Assembly (NCBI GenBank): GCA_943737045.1 | Contig: CALSFV010000414.1 | Coordinates: forward strand, 124,001-188,000 | Direction of reading: 5' to 3' | Source: Parapristionchus giblindavisi | Taxonomy: Eukaryota; Nematoda; Chromadorea; Rhabditida; Diplogasteridae | Length of the DNA: 64,000 nucleotides | Part shown: positions 26,020 through 37,647 of the stretch, in pieces | Layout: each line of letters opens with the position of its first letter | Position numbering within the stretch: position 1 is the stretch's first letter | Program-made: the position numbers and the translations under genes | Notes under the pieces: model-generated | The model's input: only the letters and a program-made list of their open reading frames with translations | Database searches by the model: none | What the model was told of the DNA's origin: nothing

Positions 26020-27002
26020 ATCTATCTATTTGATGATGATCAAAATCATTTAAAAGTTCCTACAAATGTACTATTTATGATATGAGAGAGAGAGGGAAGA
26101 AGATAAAGAGAGAGGAAGAAATAGATAGAATAGAGAAGAAATCGATACAAATAAGTAGAGAAGAATGAGATATGATCATTTGTATTGAACACTATCTTAT
26201 CTATTCCATGAGGTCACCATATGAGGTCTATATAATTGGAGATCTACCTTTATTTTCATATAATTAGACATATTCTTATTCTTTTTTACTATTTCTTTTC
26301 TTCTATCTCTATTTTCTCTTTCAATAGTTTCTTCATATTATTTTACAGAGATGATAGCATTGACTATTCCATGTATTCAATCTATTTGTACTTAGTATTC
26401 ACAAATAGAAAAGGATCGAGTTTTGTCTGCCCCCTCAACTTCACTATAAACTGTTAATCGTTTACATGTAAAGTTGTTATCGATTCTGTCTCGATTACTG
26501 AACTCTATAAGCATTTATTACTGATTACATTAAGGAACTTCTTACAGAATGCCCTCCTTCTTTTATCATTTCTTGTTTCAAAGTTTCCTTTATATTTTAT
26601 GTAAATCTACTTTAACTTGATCAATAATTTTAATAAATATTTCGATATGCCTCATTATATCCAACTTCAACTCTCACGGGTAGATATCTCTCTTCAGCTT
26701 TTTTCTTCTCTTACTCTAGACTTCTCCAAAGTAAAAAAAGATTGATTGAAACCAAAGAAAAGATCAAACAAATGATAACTTCCTATAGGGAATATCTCAA
26801 GGTCATAAGTCCTTTTCTATCCCCTTAATTCATTTACTTGTAGTGCTCTTTTGTTGATTTCACTCTTAGCCACTTACAACTATTGACCATAGATCGAATT
26901 GAATGAATAGTCCACTTCTATTAAGTGCACAGAGATCATATGTCTTATATTTAATCTCAATTATTTAACTAGACGTATCCATCATACGTTTCGAATTATT
27001 TG
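26020..27002. other. Intergenic region
   Basis: About 1 kb of AT-rich DNA upstream of the carrier gene. No supported gene; the 73-codon frame at 26236-26457 lacks splice or family support. Confidence 0.45.
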
Positions 27003-27350
27003 TTAAAGGTGGAGACCCGCGAATGATCATGCAAATTTCCTACATCTCGTTTATGCAAGGGTGTAGTGATATGCAAGAAGATAGGGAGACTACTTTTCGT
27101 TCCCTTAGCGCAGTGGTAAAACTTCTGACTAGAAAGCTCATGGTCGCGGGTTCGAATCCTATTGCCGAACTTTCTTATTTTCAAAAAGCGCGCCTTTCCC
27201 TGCACGGGGCCTGATGGTTAATTCATATTTCTAGCGATCAATAAGCTGAATTATCATAAAATAAATAGTGTACGGTATGTAGAATAACTTTTGCTATGAT
27301 TCTGTCTGCACAGTTTGTTTACGAAAATATTCGCGGGAGTCCACCTTTAA
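27003..27350. mobile_element. TTAA-flanked non-autonomous DNA transposon carrying a tRNA-like insert
   Basis: The left end TTAAAGGTGGAGACCCGCGA mirrors the right end TCGCGGGAGTCCACCTTTAA. TTAA at both edges is compatible with a TTAA target site. The right part shares sequence with 19080-19155. A SINE-like insert lies inside. Confidence 0.75.
27100..27205 (+). mobile_element. tRNA-derived SINE-like unit
   Basis: Both internal Pol III promoter boxes are intact: A box TAGCGCAGTGG (27106-27116) and B box GGTTCGAATCC (27149-27159). The flanking stems do not pair well enough for a working tRNA (5' GTTCCCT against 3' GCCGAAC), and the T-stem is imperfect. The 3' part after the B box recurs at 15283-15347, as expected of a dispersed SINE rather than a single tRNA pseudogene. 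Confidence 0.6.
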
Positions 27351-27506
27351 ACTAATTAATATAAGAGAAGAATGTTACGATGGATATATTTGGATGACGT
27401 TTGTATTTTAAATCAAATTCTTCCCAGCATTAAACTTTGAAAACATATATACATATCGCACTATGCTAAAGACAAATGAAAACAATTTTTATAAATCGTC
27501 TTCTTC

Positions 27507-29506
27507 TTAGACTTCGCTATGGCGAGCCTTGGCGAATCCAATTCTGCCCTGTCCAACATCATGGATGTTACAGTAGGTACGGATCCAGGTATCTCCAAGA
27601 ATCCAATCAGGTCCGAATCCACCTCCTTGCATATCGAAGATGGTAAGAGCGCAGTTTCCACCTCCGAGTTCGAGCTGAAAACATTATTGATTATTGAACA
27701 TTATTAATATAGGACAGCGTATTTGAAAATTTCTGCAATTCTTTTCAAGCAAAAAAAATGGCAAAATCATTCTATCATTTGTTCTCGACTTTTTTCTCTT
27801 CCCGGTTTTTTCTGTGCGATGAACACCGCAAAAACACCGCCAAAAAGGGAAGAATGATTCTGCCATTTTTTGCTTGACAGGAATTGCAAAACAAATTTCA
27901 AATAGTCTGTCCTATATTATGGGGTGGAATAATGGAATAGTAGGAATACTTACATCAAGAACGTATTCAGTAGAAGGTACATTATATGATATTCCTCCAA
28001 TTGTAAAGATCATATCGGGATACTTTCCATCACAAGGAACAGTGAACTATAATATGTAAATATTATTACCCTGATATGTTTTGGGTGCTCTAATAAATAT
28101 AATTTACAATGATTCATATAAGTTAATAAAGAGTATCCCACAAGTTGGTCAAGGAAGTTGTATTTAGCTCCTGTTGCTTGAACAATTCCACTAATAGCAT
28201 TGGCAGGAGCTCCGATCCATGATGTACCAGTATCAGAGATAACCTCTACACGATTTGTTAGAATTAAATCTCCAATTGAGAATCTAAATAGAAGTTGAAA
28301 ATGATTATTTGTTGTATCATTATAACAAACCCAGTCATTGGGAATTGCCAATATGTCAATGAAGATAGAACAACATAATTAACTTGAGCTTCACAGTTAA
28401 CGTTATCAAGAGCTCCATAAGTGATGAGACCTCCGAGCTTAGCCTCAGAAGGAGTTACATGTCTGTCGAGCCATACGGTGAAGATAGGTTGGTCAAGTTG
28501 ATCAAGAAGGTTCTGGATAGGAGGAGTAACGTTGTCCTCAGCAAGAGCGGGCCATCCAAGACCAAGGATACCTAGAAAGATGAATGAATTGAAAGATCAT
28601 GATAGAATAGAGTGATACCATCAACGGGTTGTTGTCCGAAGACCTCAGCAATGGAAGTAGCAACTCCAAGTCCCTGAGTGGGATATACAAGACCAGCGAG
28701 GTTAAGAACATCAGTTGCGATATATCCACGGCATGAACCAGAACCATAGAAGATGATGAAGGGAGTTGAAGTCTTGACGAAAGTCGATGAAGCACTATAA
28801 TATATCTAGTCAATACAATGATCTACTAATCAATAATTATGATTTACTTACGCAGTGTTGAACTGGTGCTTGGTGTATCCAGACTGAGGGTATCCCTTGC
28901 AAGCCTGAGTAGTGCAAGCAGAGTCAATAACCCAGAGATTGGATGATCCAGTATCGAGAACGATGGTGAAGTTCTGGTCTGAATATATTATAAATAACTT
29001 AATACATCTTAAATAAATAAACATCTAAAGATAACATACAAGGAGTTCCAAGTCCGATATCTCCGAGATAGAAGTCATCATAATAATCAATGAATGGCTG
29101 AGATGCAACAGCTGCGTTTCCACTGTTGATACGAACAAGATGTTGATCAGCAAGGAAATCGGCCCATTTTCCTTCCCTTAAAAGATCAAAGATCAGAATG
29201 GTTAAAATGATGACAAATAAGTATAATGAATGACTCTTAATCTTTTTTATCAGTGCAGTGTATTCATTGGTCCTATGATTAGATTTCAATTGTTTACATT
29301 GATTATTCATTTAAGGTTGAGTACGATAAGATCCATTTATTATTCATATCGATATGAGTTTATACACATCTTGATGAACATGAACCAAGAGAGAGGACTT
29401 ACTTGATGAGCTTAGCTCTCAAGGAGGCGATCTTAGTGGTTGGTTGTCTGTGTACAGCAGAAAAGACTACAGCCACAAGGGCCAGAAGAACCAATGTGGT
29501 CTTCAT
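27507..29506 (-). CDS. asp-1: Pepsin-like aspartic protease A (ASP-1 type)
   Basis: Eight exons: 29403-29506, 29040-29176, 28852-28978, 28619-28794, 28331-28571, 28142-28283, 27954-28046, 27507-27674; 395 aa. A signal peptide (MKTTLVLLALVAVVFSA) and propeptide (LRAKLIKEGKW) precede the A1 domain. Catalytic motifs are intact: DTGSSNLWVID (Asp about 89), flap FYGSGSCRGY, and ISDTGTSW (Asp about 279). Overall sequence tracks C. elegans ASP-1, an intestinal secreted/lysosomal protease. Exon 2 uses an AAG acceptor; exon 6 has a weak donor (GTGGGA). The last intron carries a palindromic insertion missing from the paralog at 32391-34148. 'asp-1' denotes type, not proven orthology. Confidence 0.95.
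27709..27916. mobile_element. Palindromic MITE in the last intron of protease A
   Basis: TATAGGACAG (left) mirrors CTGTCCTATA (right), and inner blocks also mirror (TTTCTGCAATTC with GAATTGCAAAAC; AATGGCAAAATCATTC with GAATGATTCTGCCATT). It is flanked by TA. The matching intron of the paralog (32559-32622) is short and lacks it. Confidence 0.85.
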
Positions 29507-29880
29507 ACCTTAAGAGGAAGAGATAGATATTTTTGGAGATAAAAATCAGAAGCAAAATAAAATAGTGGAGAATTGATTTGAAAGAGGTGCATTGGTATCT
29601 TATACTGTTATAGTGAATTCGAAAGAATAATTAAAAGTGATTTAAAATGAATGAAGCATGTCTCATCTTATACAGATAAGTCTTATCAATTAATCGATAT
29701 TATGTATTCATTCACTCCTTTTCTCATTAGTTAAAGCTATTAGTTATTAGTTATCGATGTCATAAATTGATATTTTTTATTCAGTAACTGATCAGCGACA
29801 TAATTTATATACCAGTCATCGCCTAAATATGTGATGTAGTTTTCATATTAGGTACAATCTTCACTTAATTGGTGTAGTGA
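29507..29880. other. Upstream region of protease A
   Basis: AT-rich promoter-side DNA; a similar but diverging upstream segment follows the paralog at 34149. CTTATA-type words occur near 29670. No gene was seen. Confidence 0.4.
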
Positions 29881-29884
29881 CTGA

Positions 29885-30275
29885 CCAACGGGGATATGGA
29901 ACAAAAATTCGAAAAACGAAAAAATTTCGAATTTTTATTTCGAAAAAATCGGGAAAAAAAATAAACAATGTTTTCTTTTCTTTTGAAACATCAACGCACT
30001 AAATTTTACTATCGATTAAATGGAAACGCAAGAATTGCAACAGTGTGATGATTCTTAATTGATGCTGCTGAAATGATAAAATAAATATTTTTGCTCAAGT
30101 GAAATTGCAATTTTTGTTTCAAAATTTTAACTTCTTCAAAATTCCATTATTTTTTAAAATGTTGTGATTTTTTATTTAAAATCATTTTTCGATTTATTTT
30201 CGAAAAATTTTCGTTGAAAAAGGATTTTCGAGAATCGAGAAAAACAAAAAAAAGAACAATACACATCCCTGGTGA
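29885..30275. repeat. Possible old MITE made of TTCGAAAA-rich sequence
   Basis: The interior is full of AATTTTCGAAAA-type words. The borders (ACGGGGATATGGAAC left; ATACACATCCCTGG right) look like weak inverted repeats. No target duplication could be defined. Confidence 0.35.
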
Positions 30276-30669
30276 CCACAACACCGACATCATCTATTAT
30301 TTCTAAACTGATTTGGGATAATCAACCATAAGAAATTAGATGAGTCTTACCACAGAGGACCTATCTCTCATCTCTAGTCATAACTTGATCATATCGAGCA
30401 TTGGTTTGATAGTAATGTTCATATTGAATTTTTACCCTTCAAATCTTCCCTTTTATAAAATGAATGACTGACAAGGGAATGCCCTGAGGCCACACTCACA
30501 GATCAGGTACTAATTTTTACTGGAGGTACAACTCATATAAGGATGAGGCTTAGCAGTATCAGAAATTGCAAAGCTCTTCTTTGAGATTTTAAAATTAATT
30601 TAAAAATCAACAAAAACAACGTAAACACTTTCAAAATCGATTTTTTTTGCGATCAAATTTGCAATTTTT

Positions 30670-31382
30670 TTCGAAAATTTCAAAATTTCTCAAGTTTGAA
30701 ATGTTTTCATTTATGCGGTTTCTTGTAAAGTACTAATGATGTGAACAATATTCAGCCAATGCTCAATGGCTGATCTCTCCTTTCAACCATTTTTTTCGAA
30801 AATTTTCGTGCTGAATGCGTGCGAAAAATCAGAATTGTGTTTGAATCAGTTTCCAACTTGCTTTCCGTAACATTCTGTCTTATTACTTTGCAATGTACAT
30901 AATCAAAATGTTTATTTTCGAGAATTCATAAAATTTAATTTCAGTGCCTACTTTCACGGCAAATTTCTGAAATATTGCACTTTTTCGACTCGAATGCTGC
31001 GACAATGAGCAAATGACAATGACAATGTGAAGTTTCATGATGAGTAAACATAGTATAACTGAAATCCCGGCATTCGGCTCACTTTTGAAAAATCTGTGGA
31101 GGTCATGCAAAAGAAAAAGAATTTTCGAAAATAAACGATTTTCATATTGATTATGTACATTACAAAGTACTATGACAGAATGTTACAGAAAAGAAGCTGG
31201 AAACTGATTCAAGCATAATTCTGATTTTTCGCACGCATTCAGCACGAAAATTTTGAAAAATGGTTGAAAGGAGAGACCAGCCATTGAGCATTGGCTGAAT
31301 ATTATTCACATCATTAGTACTTTACAAGAAACCGCATAAATGAAAAGATTTAAAACTTGAAAAGAAATTTTGAAATTTTCGG
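30670..31382. mobile_element. Foldback element with about 260-bp arms
   Basis: The left arm (30670-30925) and right arm (about 31119-31382) are inverted copies, for example GCGGTTTCTTGTAAAGTACT against AGTACTTTACAAGAAACCGC, separated by about 190 bp. Arms differ by scattered substitutions. Target duplications were not recognised. Confidence 0.8.
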
Positions 31383-31724
31383 ACCATGACCCCACGGGTC
31401 TTGAAAATCAAAATTTTCAAATTGATCCAAGTGATGGGCTTCTTGTGTCATTTTACTCGTCTCACCTCGAAACTTTGAGTAGGCCACAATTCCGCACCAA
31501 TCGTTTGGAAAATGCAGCATTTGTTCGGGAAAACCATCGATGACGGAACTTCGATCAAAAAATTCGACAACTGGGTCTAACGTGGAGAACCCAGTTTTAA
31601 GTGAAATCAATGCAGAATTGCTTAGGCTACAATGCCTGGTCGGAATCTCTGGAGCAAACTGCAACAAGCGATGATTTGTCCGAAAAACCCAAAATTTTGA
31701 GTTAAAAAGTGGTTCAGGAATCAA
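31350..31724 (-). other. Unassigned 124-codon open frame beside the foldback element
   Basis: The frame is open for 124 codons with non-repetitive, protein-like composition (for example GFPEQMLHFPNDWCGIV, FDFQDPWGHGP). Its 3' end overlaps the right arm of the inverted repeat, so it may be the remains of an element-encoded gene. No family recognised, no splice context. Confidence 0.3.
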
Positions 31725-31970
31725 CGCGCATTCGATGCTAATAGTGAATTAGCAAGGTTTGTGCACCCTAGACGCATCGCAAAAGGTATTTAGATTTCAT
31801 CCCAATAATTTTAGAAACTATGATTTTTAAACGTTTTCGCACTTAAATTAATTTTTCTAATAGCTTGAGGGCAGAAACAGGAAATTTCAGCTGTTTTGTG
31901 TAATAAGGGCCGGTGGCACTCCTAACACCCAGTTCTCATTGCTAGCGCACGCGTTCGGGGTGATCGAATC

Positions 31971-32089
31971 TTAAAGGGGGCGTAACCTCTCTCAATGGCC
32001 TCGTCATTGCGCACACTATTTCTATTCTCTAACAACGAGAAAGCATTGCGCGTCGAAGAGGCTATTGAGAGAGGTTACGCTCCCTTTAA
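31971..32089. mobile_element. 119-bp MITE, TTAA-type, copy 2
   Basis: Ends TTAAAGGGGGCGTAACCTCT and AGGTTACGCTCCCTTTAA are inverted repeats with intact TTAA at both edges. The interior matches copy 1 (18543-18662). Confidence 0.9.
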
Positions 32090-32390
32090 CGGCTATCTCT
32101 CTTAATAAGAATCATTAGTGAGAATTGAAACAGAATTTTATCAGATAATAGTACAGAATGAGACTAGATAAAGAGCATTGCATGTATTTTAATCACTTTC
32201 CTAGTTCTGCAGATCATCAAATAGTCCCTTCTTCGTCTTTGCAACTCTTATCAAGAATCAATGAACTGTCAGGGGAGAAACACAAAATATCATATATTTA
32301 TTATCTTTATTACGATCTTCTGTACAAACTGCAGAATAGTCGCTGACTCTATCTTCAAAAGGGAAAGAGTCATCAAATATAATATTCTTC

Positions 32391-34148
32391 TTAGACTTCG
32401 CTGTGGCGAGCCTTGGCGAATCCAATTCTGCCCTGTCCAACATCATGGATGTTACAGTAGGTACGGATCCAGGTATCTCCAAGAATCCAGTCAGGTCCGA
32501 ATCCACCTCCTTGCATATCGAAGATGGTAAGAGCGCAGTTTCCACCTCCGAGTTCGAGCTGAAAACATTATTGATTCTTTTTTTAAAAACGCGGATGTTA
32601 GAACTATAAATGATAAACTTACATCAAGGACGTACTCAGTTGAGGGTACATTGTAGGCCTTTCCTCCAATAGTGAAGATCATATCGGGATACTTTCCATT
32701 GCAAGGAACAGTGAACTATAATTGAATAAATATAATCCAAAGATGTAATATATGAGATAACGTACGAGTTGATCAAGGAAGCTGTACTTGGCTCCAGTAG
32801 CAGTGACGATTCCACTGATGGCAGAGGCAGGGGCTCCGAGCCATGATGTACCAGTATCAGAGATAACTTCAACCTTGTTGTTCAGAGAGAAGTCTCCAAT
32901 TGAGAAACTGAAAATTAAATCATTATTCATCGTCAATTGATTAGATGAAGTATCTTACGCAGTCATGGGGAATTGCCAGTAGGTCTGAGATGAGAGAGTA
33001 ACGTAGTCAACTTGAGCTTCACAGTTAACGTTATCAAGAGCTCCATAAGTGATGAGACCTCCGAGCTTAGCCTCAGAAGGAGTTACATGTCTGTCGAGCC
33101 ATACGGTGAAGATAGGTTGGTCAAGTTGGTCAAGAAGATTCTGGATAGGAGGAGTAACGTTGTCCTCAGCAAGAGCGGGCCATCCAAGACCAAGGATACC
33201 TAGAAAGATGAAAGAATTGAAAGATGATGATAGAAAAGATAGATACCATCAACGGGTTGTTGTCCGAAGACCTCAGCAATGGAAGTAGCAACTCCAAGTC
33301 CTTGAGTGGGATATACAAGACCAGCGAGGTTAAGAACATCAGTTGCGATATATCCACGGCATGAACCAGAACCATAGAAGATGATGAAGGGAGTTGAAGT
33401 CTTGACGAAAGTCGATGAAGCACTATAATATATCTAATCAATAGAATTATCTACTAATCAATAATTTTGATTTACTTACGCAGTGTTGAACTGGTGCTTG
33501 GTGTATCCAGACTGAGGGTATCCCTTGCAAGCCTGAGTAGTGCAAGCAGAGTCAATAACCCAGAGATTGGATGATCCAGTATCGAGAACGATGGTGAAGT
33601 TCTGGTCTGAATATATTATAAATAACTTAATACATCTTAAATAAATAAACATCTAAAGATAACATACAAGGAGTTCCAAGTCCGATATCTCCGAGGTAGA
33701 AGTCATCATAATAATCAATGAATGGCTGAGATGCAACAGCTGCGTTTCCACTGTTGATACGAGCAAGATGTTGATCAGCAAGGAAATCGGCCCATTTTCC
33801 TTCCCTTAAAAGATCAAAGATCAGAATGGTTAAAATGATGACAAATAAGTATAATGAATGATTCTTAATCTTTTTACGTATCAGTACGATGTATTCATTG
33901 GTCCTATGATTAGATGGCAATTGTTTACATCCATTTAAGATTTAGATAAAGTACGATAAGACCCATTTATTATTCATATCCATTTAAGTTAATACACATC
34001 TTGATGGAGATAAAAAAAAGAGGGAGTATTCATATAGTACTTACTTAATGAGCTTAGCTCTCAAGGAGGCGATCTTAGTGGTTGGTTGTCTGTGCACAGC
34101 AGAAAAGACTACAGCCACAAGGGCCAGAAGAACCAGAGTGGTCTTCAT
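32391..34148 (-). CDS. asp-1: Pepsin-like aspartic protease B (ASP-1 type), tandem paralog
   Basis: Eight exons with the same lengths as protease A: 34045-34148, 33668-33804, 33480-33606, 33247-33422, 32959-33199, 32766-32907, 32623-32715, 32391-32558; 395 aa. The signal peptide is identical. Both catalytic DTG motifs (DTGSSNLWVID; ISDTGTSW) and the GSGSCRGY flap are present. Exons 1-4, most of exon 5, exon 8 and even intron 2 are almost identical to protease A, while the end of exon 5 and exons 6-7 differ clearly (for example SIGDFSLNNKVEV against SIGDLILTNRVEV). Same orientation, 2.9 kb upstream of A. Likely the same secreted digestive/lysosomal role. Confidence 0.95.
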
Positions 34149-34587
34149 ACCTTAAGAAAGAGATATTGTAAGATAAGTTTTCTAATCACTTTATGGAGGG
34201 AATATGTGGACTACTATCGAAGTACGGTATATGCTAGGACATTTAAGCTTATTAGTATATTTGAAAAGAGAAAGTGAAATGGAATAATTTGTTATCAGTG
34301 AAGTTTGACTCTTTTTATACAAATGACCCTTATCAATGGCTTCAATTAAACGTCTTCATCTTTTCTGCTCTCTATCTCTATCTAATTGTCTTCTTCTCTT
34401 CATTTTCTATTCTCATTCATTGTTACAGATCAATGTATCCATCTCTTCTCGAAGTATCGATGACTTCATTCAATAGATAAGATGAAAGGGAGAAGATGAT
34501 GCCATCTAATAGACATTGACCATTCTCGTCACTGATATATCCTTTATCTTTAAGAGTTCTTCTGATCCTTTGTACTTTAATACTTAA
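34149..34587. other. Upstream region of protease B
   Basis: AT-rich with a pyrimidine-rich piece at 34340-34450. No gene was accepted. Confidence 0.4.
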
Positions 34588-34916
34588 ATGGCTCGTTAAG
34601 AAATAGTGGAAAGCCGAAATCAGCGATTTTCCACCCGTTAAAAAAGTACCCGGAAAGTCGAAAATGGAAATTGAATTCGCGCGCGCAAATGCAATCCGCG
34701 AATTTTCGCGGATTGCATTTTCTAGCGAGCAGGAAGATGAATTTCCATTTCAATTGCTAAAAATCGATGACGGAAAGTCGGAATTTGAATTTTCGTAATT
34801 CTTTGCGCGCGCGCGAATTCAAATTTCGTGTTTCCATTTTCGACTTTCCGGGTACTTTTTTAACGGGTGGAAAGTCGCCGATTTCGGTTTTCCACTACTT
34901 TTTTTTAACGAGCCAT
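34588..34916. mobile_element. 329-bp foldback MITE
   Basis: ATGGCTCGTTAA (left) mirrors TTAACGAGCCAT (right). Inner blocks mirror too: CCCGTTAAAAAAGTACCCGG with CCGGGTACTTTTTTAACGGG, and GAATTCGCGCGCGC on both arms. A second perfect palindrome (AATCCGCGAATTTTCGCGGATT, split here as AATCCGCGAA plus TTTTCGCGGATT) lies in the left half. No clear target duplication. Confidence 0.85.
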
Positions 34917-35109
34917 GATGGTTTGAAATTAAAAAAAATCAGTTTGAAATCTCTTGTAGTTTAAATTTTTTCAAAGATTTTCGGTAATAGATTATAATAA
35001 TTTTTTATTTGTATATGCTTCCTTGCTATATTTCAAATGAAAATCTCTTTATAATACATAAAAGGAATAAAACCCGTAAGTGATTGAACAATTAATATGA
35101 TAGAATTCA

Positions 35110-37647
35110 TTATAAACGATATCTTCGTGATATATTATTGGTTATATTAGGAGGAATATTTTGTAGAGGAAGAGTATAACATACTCCGGTTTCTTCACAA
35201 ATTTCATCTAGATAATTCTCTATCTTCGTGAACCTATAAGATATTTAATAAAAGATTCCTCTAGATATCTTATTCTGTATGATATTCAATGATTATTGTT
35301 CTTAACCTTGCCAATTCATTAGCAGGACATCCCTGTGTACCAAATGAAGTCAATGCTACTAATCGTGCTCTTCCATTCTCATCTATCTGTTGCATTCCAC
35401 TTCCACTATCACCCTGTAATCACTCCATTAGTAGTCTTCAGTGGTGCACGTTAGCCCTTTCTAAACGCGGCATCGCTCCGTGCCACGCCCCACCAGGGGA
35501 TTATCAATGAATAAAGAGTTAAAATTATGTTTATCTTAGCGATCGCTCAACTGGCTGCAATATGTCATAGTAACCAAAATTTTTGGTTTAGTGTGAATAG
35601 ATTTATTTTTCCCAAATTCGTAATTATTCGAAATTTTGAAATTTTAAATACTCAAAAAATGCCTGGTAAATTCAAATTGCAAGAGAATTCGAATTTTTAT
35701 AATGGTGTGATAATTTTGATAATTTTGGAAAAAAAAATTATTCAGACTAAACCAAAAAAATGGTGCCTTTAGAAAAGGCTAACATACCCCACTGATTCAT
35801 TCAAAGAATCTTACATGACAAGTCCTCGGTGCCCAATAATCAGTAGTATTCTGTGATACTGCACATAACATATCAGGAGCATGAGCTGGGAATCCATCCT
35901 GAAAGTGAATCCTACAACGATTGTTATGGTATACTGTAACAAACAGATATAGGTCTTGGACAATCCGGTGCATGAATCATTGTTGCTGCATGAAGGTATG
36001 GTGAAGCTTCATTGAATACTTAAATATTATTAAATTATCGATTAAATCGATTGATTTGATTGATTAATTTGTATGATCATATATTGATCGAACGTGAGAT
36101 AACTATTGTGTAAGTTTTGTAGTCTACGGATTAATAATGAATATAATTGAGGTAGAGTGAAGTTCGAATTGAATGACGTAAAAGTGATAATGATTAAGAT
36201 CAATCAATGTAGTCTGTCTATGAAATTAAATTGACAATTACTCATTTTATTATGAATAAAGAGGTATCTGATCATTCAATCACTCACAATCAATACAATC
36301 ATCAAAACACATTGATTCTACTCAACATCACGTTCATTTTTATGATGTATCGGCTTCTTTTATAATAATATCTATATTGTTGGATGTATAGAGTATGTTA
36401 GAACTCTCAAGAACACAACTATGGATATTGGCTACACTTATAATATTGAAATACTGAATATAATACTCACTATAAGTTCTTCCCCATCCTGGAACAGTTA
36501 ATCTATCTTGTATTCTCATTCCTTTATATGGAAGACAAATTGGTCGAACTCGATCTGTGAAGTTGACTCTGTAATCAATATTTTCATAAACAATGTAGTT
36601 GAGATATAATATGACCGTTGTTCCAATTCGATAATAGCCCAATCATGTCCTTTTATACAATGACCTTCACCAAAATGATAATCCACCATAACAGAACGGA
36701 TCTGAAGTATTCAATGATCTATTCAAATTATTGACTTAATCCTAAACAGAAAAACAAACTTTATTGCGTATAACATCAGGTTGAAGACATTTTGGATGAT
36801 TTGGAAGTATTGGATGAATTCCTCTAATACATAAACCACCATATGATACATCTTTCATTCTTACTTCTTGTATATCTTTGTATCCTCTTGATCTTAAATA
36901 TTATTATTGAATTGATGAAATGTGTACTAGATCTTACGAGCATTTCGTATAGTATGAAGTATAAATAAGGAAACCATGAGCTGCTGTCAATACATGATAA
37001 GGAGAGATCAAAGCACCTCCTAGTCTATTCTTTCCCTCAAATATACGTATGATATTAAATGATCATAGGGATGAATGTTTTATAGTTAGAGAGAATAGAG
37101 AAGATATTACAACATACATCAATTGATATAGATACAGCCCAAGGGTATAATGAACGAGGAATAAGATGATCCAATAGATTATTAGACGGAAGAGGAAATT
37201 CATTTGATAGAGGTATAGTAGATGTTCCACATATACGAGACATTTCTAATGATTCTTCTCGTGAAAGACGATTAACTACAATTATATTATTATCTCACAT
37301 TTTTGTATTTGTTTTCAAAATAAGAAACATTCTTAGAAGAAATGAACCAAGGAACATTGCAACAATTTCAAAAAATTTCTCTCATTTTCTTTATCTATCA
37401 AGATTTCTCTCCATATTTTTCATTTCATTAATCATTCGTTTCAACTCTACTTTTATTTAGGAAACGATAAGAAGATTAGAAAAAAAAATATGAGAGTCAA
37501 GAATCAGCTTGGGAAACTGGATTTTTTCAAAATCTAGTTAGGAAAATAATTTAATGAAATGAGATTAAAGTACTCACAAGAAGGTCCTATCCGAGCAAAT
37601 CTAATAGCATAAGTAGTAGAAAGACATAATAGTATCCATTGTATCAT
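35110..37647 (-). CDS. Secreted trypsin-fold serine protease (S1) with atypical S1 pocket
   Basis: Ten exons: 37578-37647, 37118-37275, 36938-37035, 36760-36892, 36616-36701, 36471-36568, 35945-36018, 35815-35898, 35307-35413, 35110-35233; 343 aa. A short N-terminal signal-like segment (MIQWILLCLSTTYA) is followed by ICGTS, and later LYPWAVSISID. The catalytic triad is present: His96 (LTAAHG), Asp173 (HDWAIIEL), Ser270 (TCHGDSGSG). Other marks: VRPICLPY and GWGRTY. The residue six before the catalytic Ser, equal to chymotrypsin position 189, is Arg264 instead of Asp, so trypsin-like specificity is not expected. Exons 4 and 7 use AAG acceptors and exon 3 a GAG acceptor. The intron 35414-35814 holds a GC-richer segment of unknown origin. 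Confidence 0.88.

Noticed and set aside
27101..27172. A functional tRNA gene
   Set aside because: A and B boxes are present, but acceptor and T stems do not pair properly and the 3' half recurs as a dispersed repeat.
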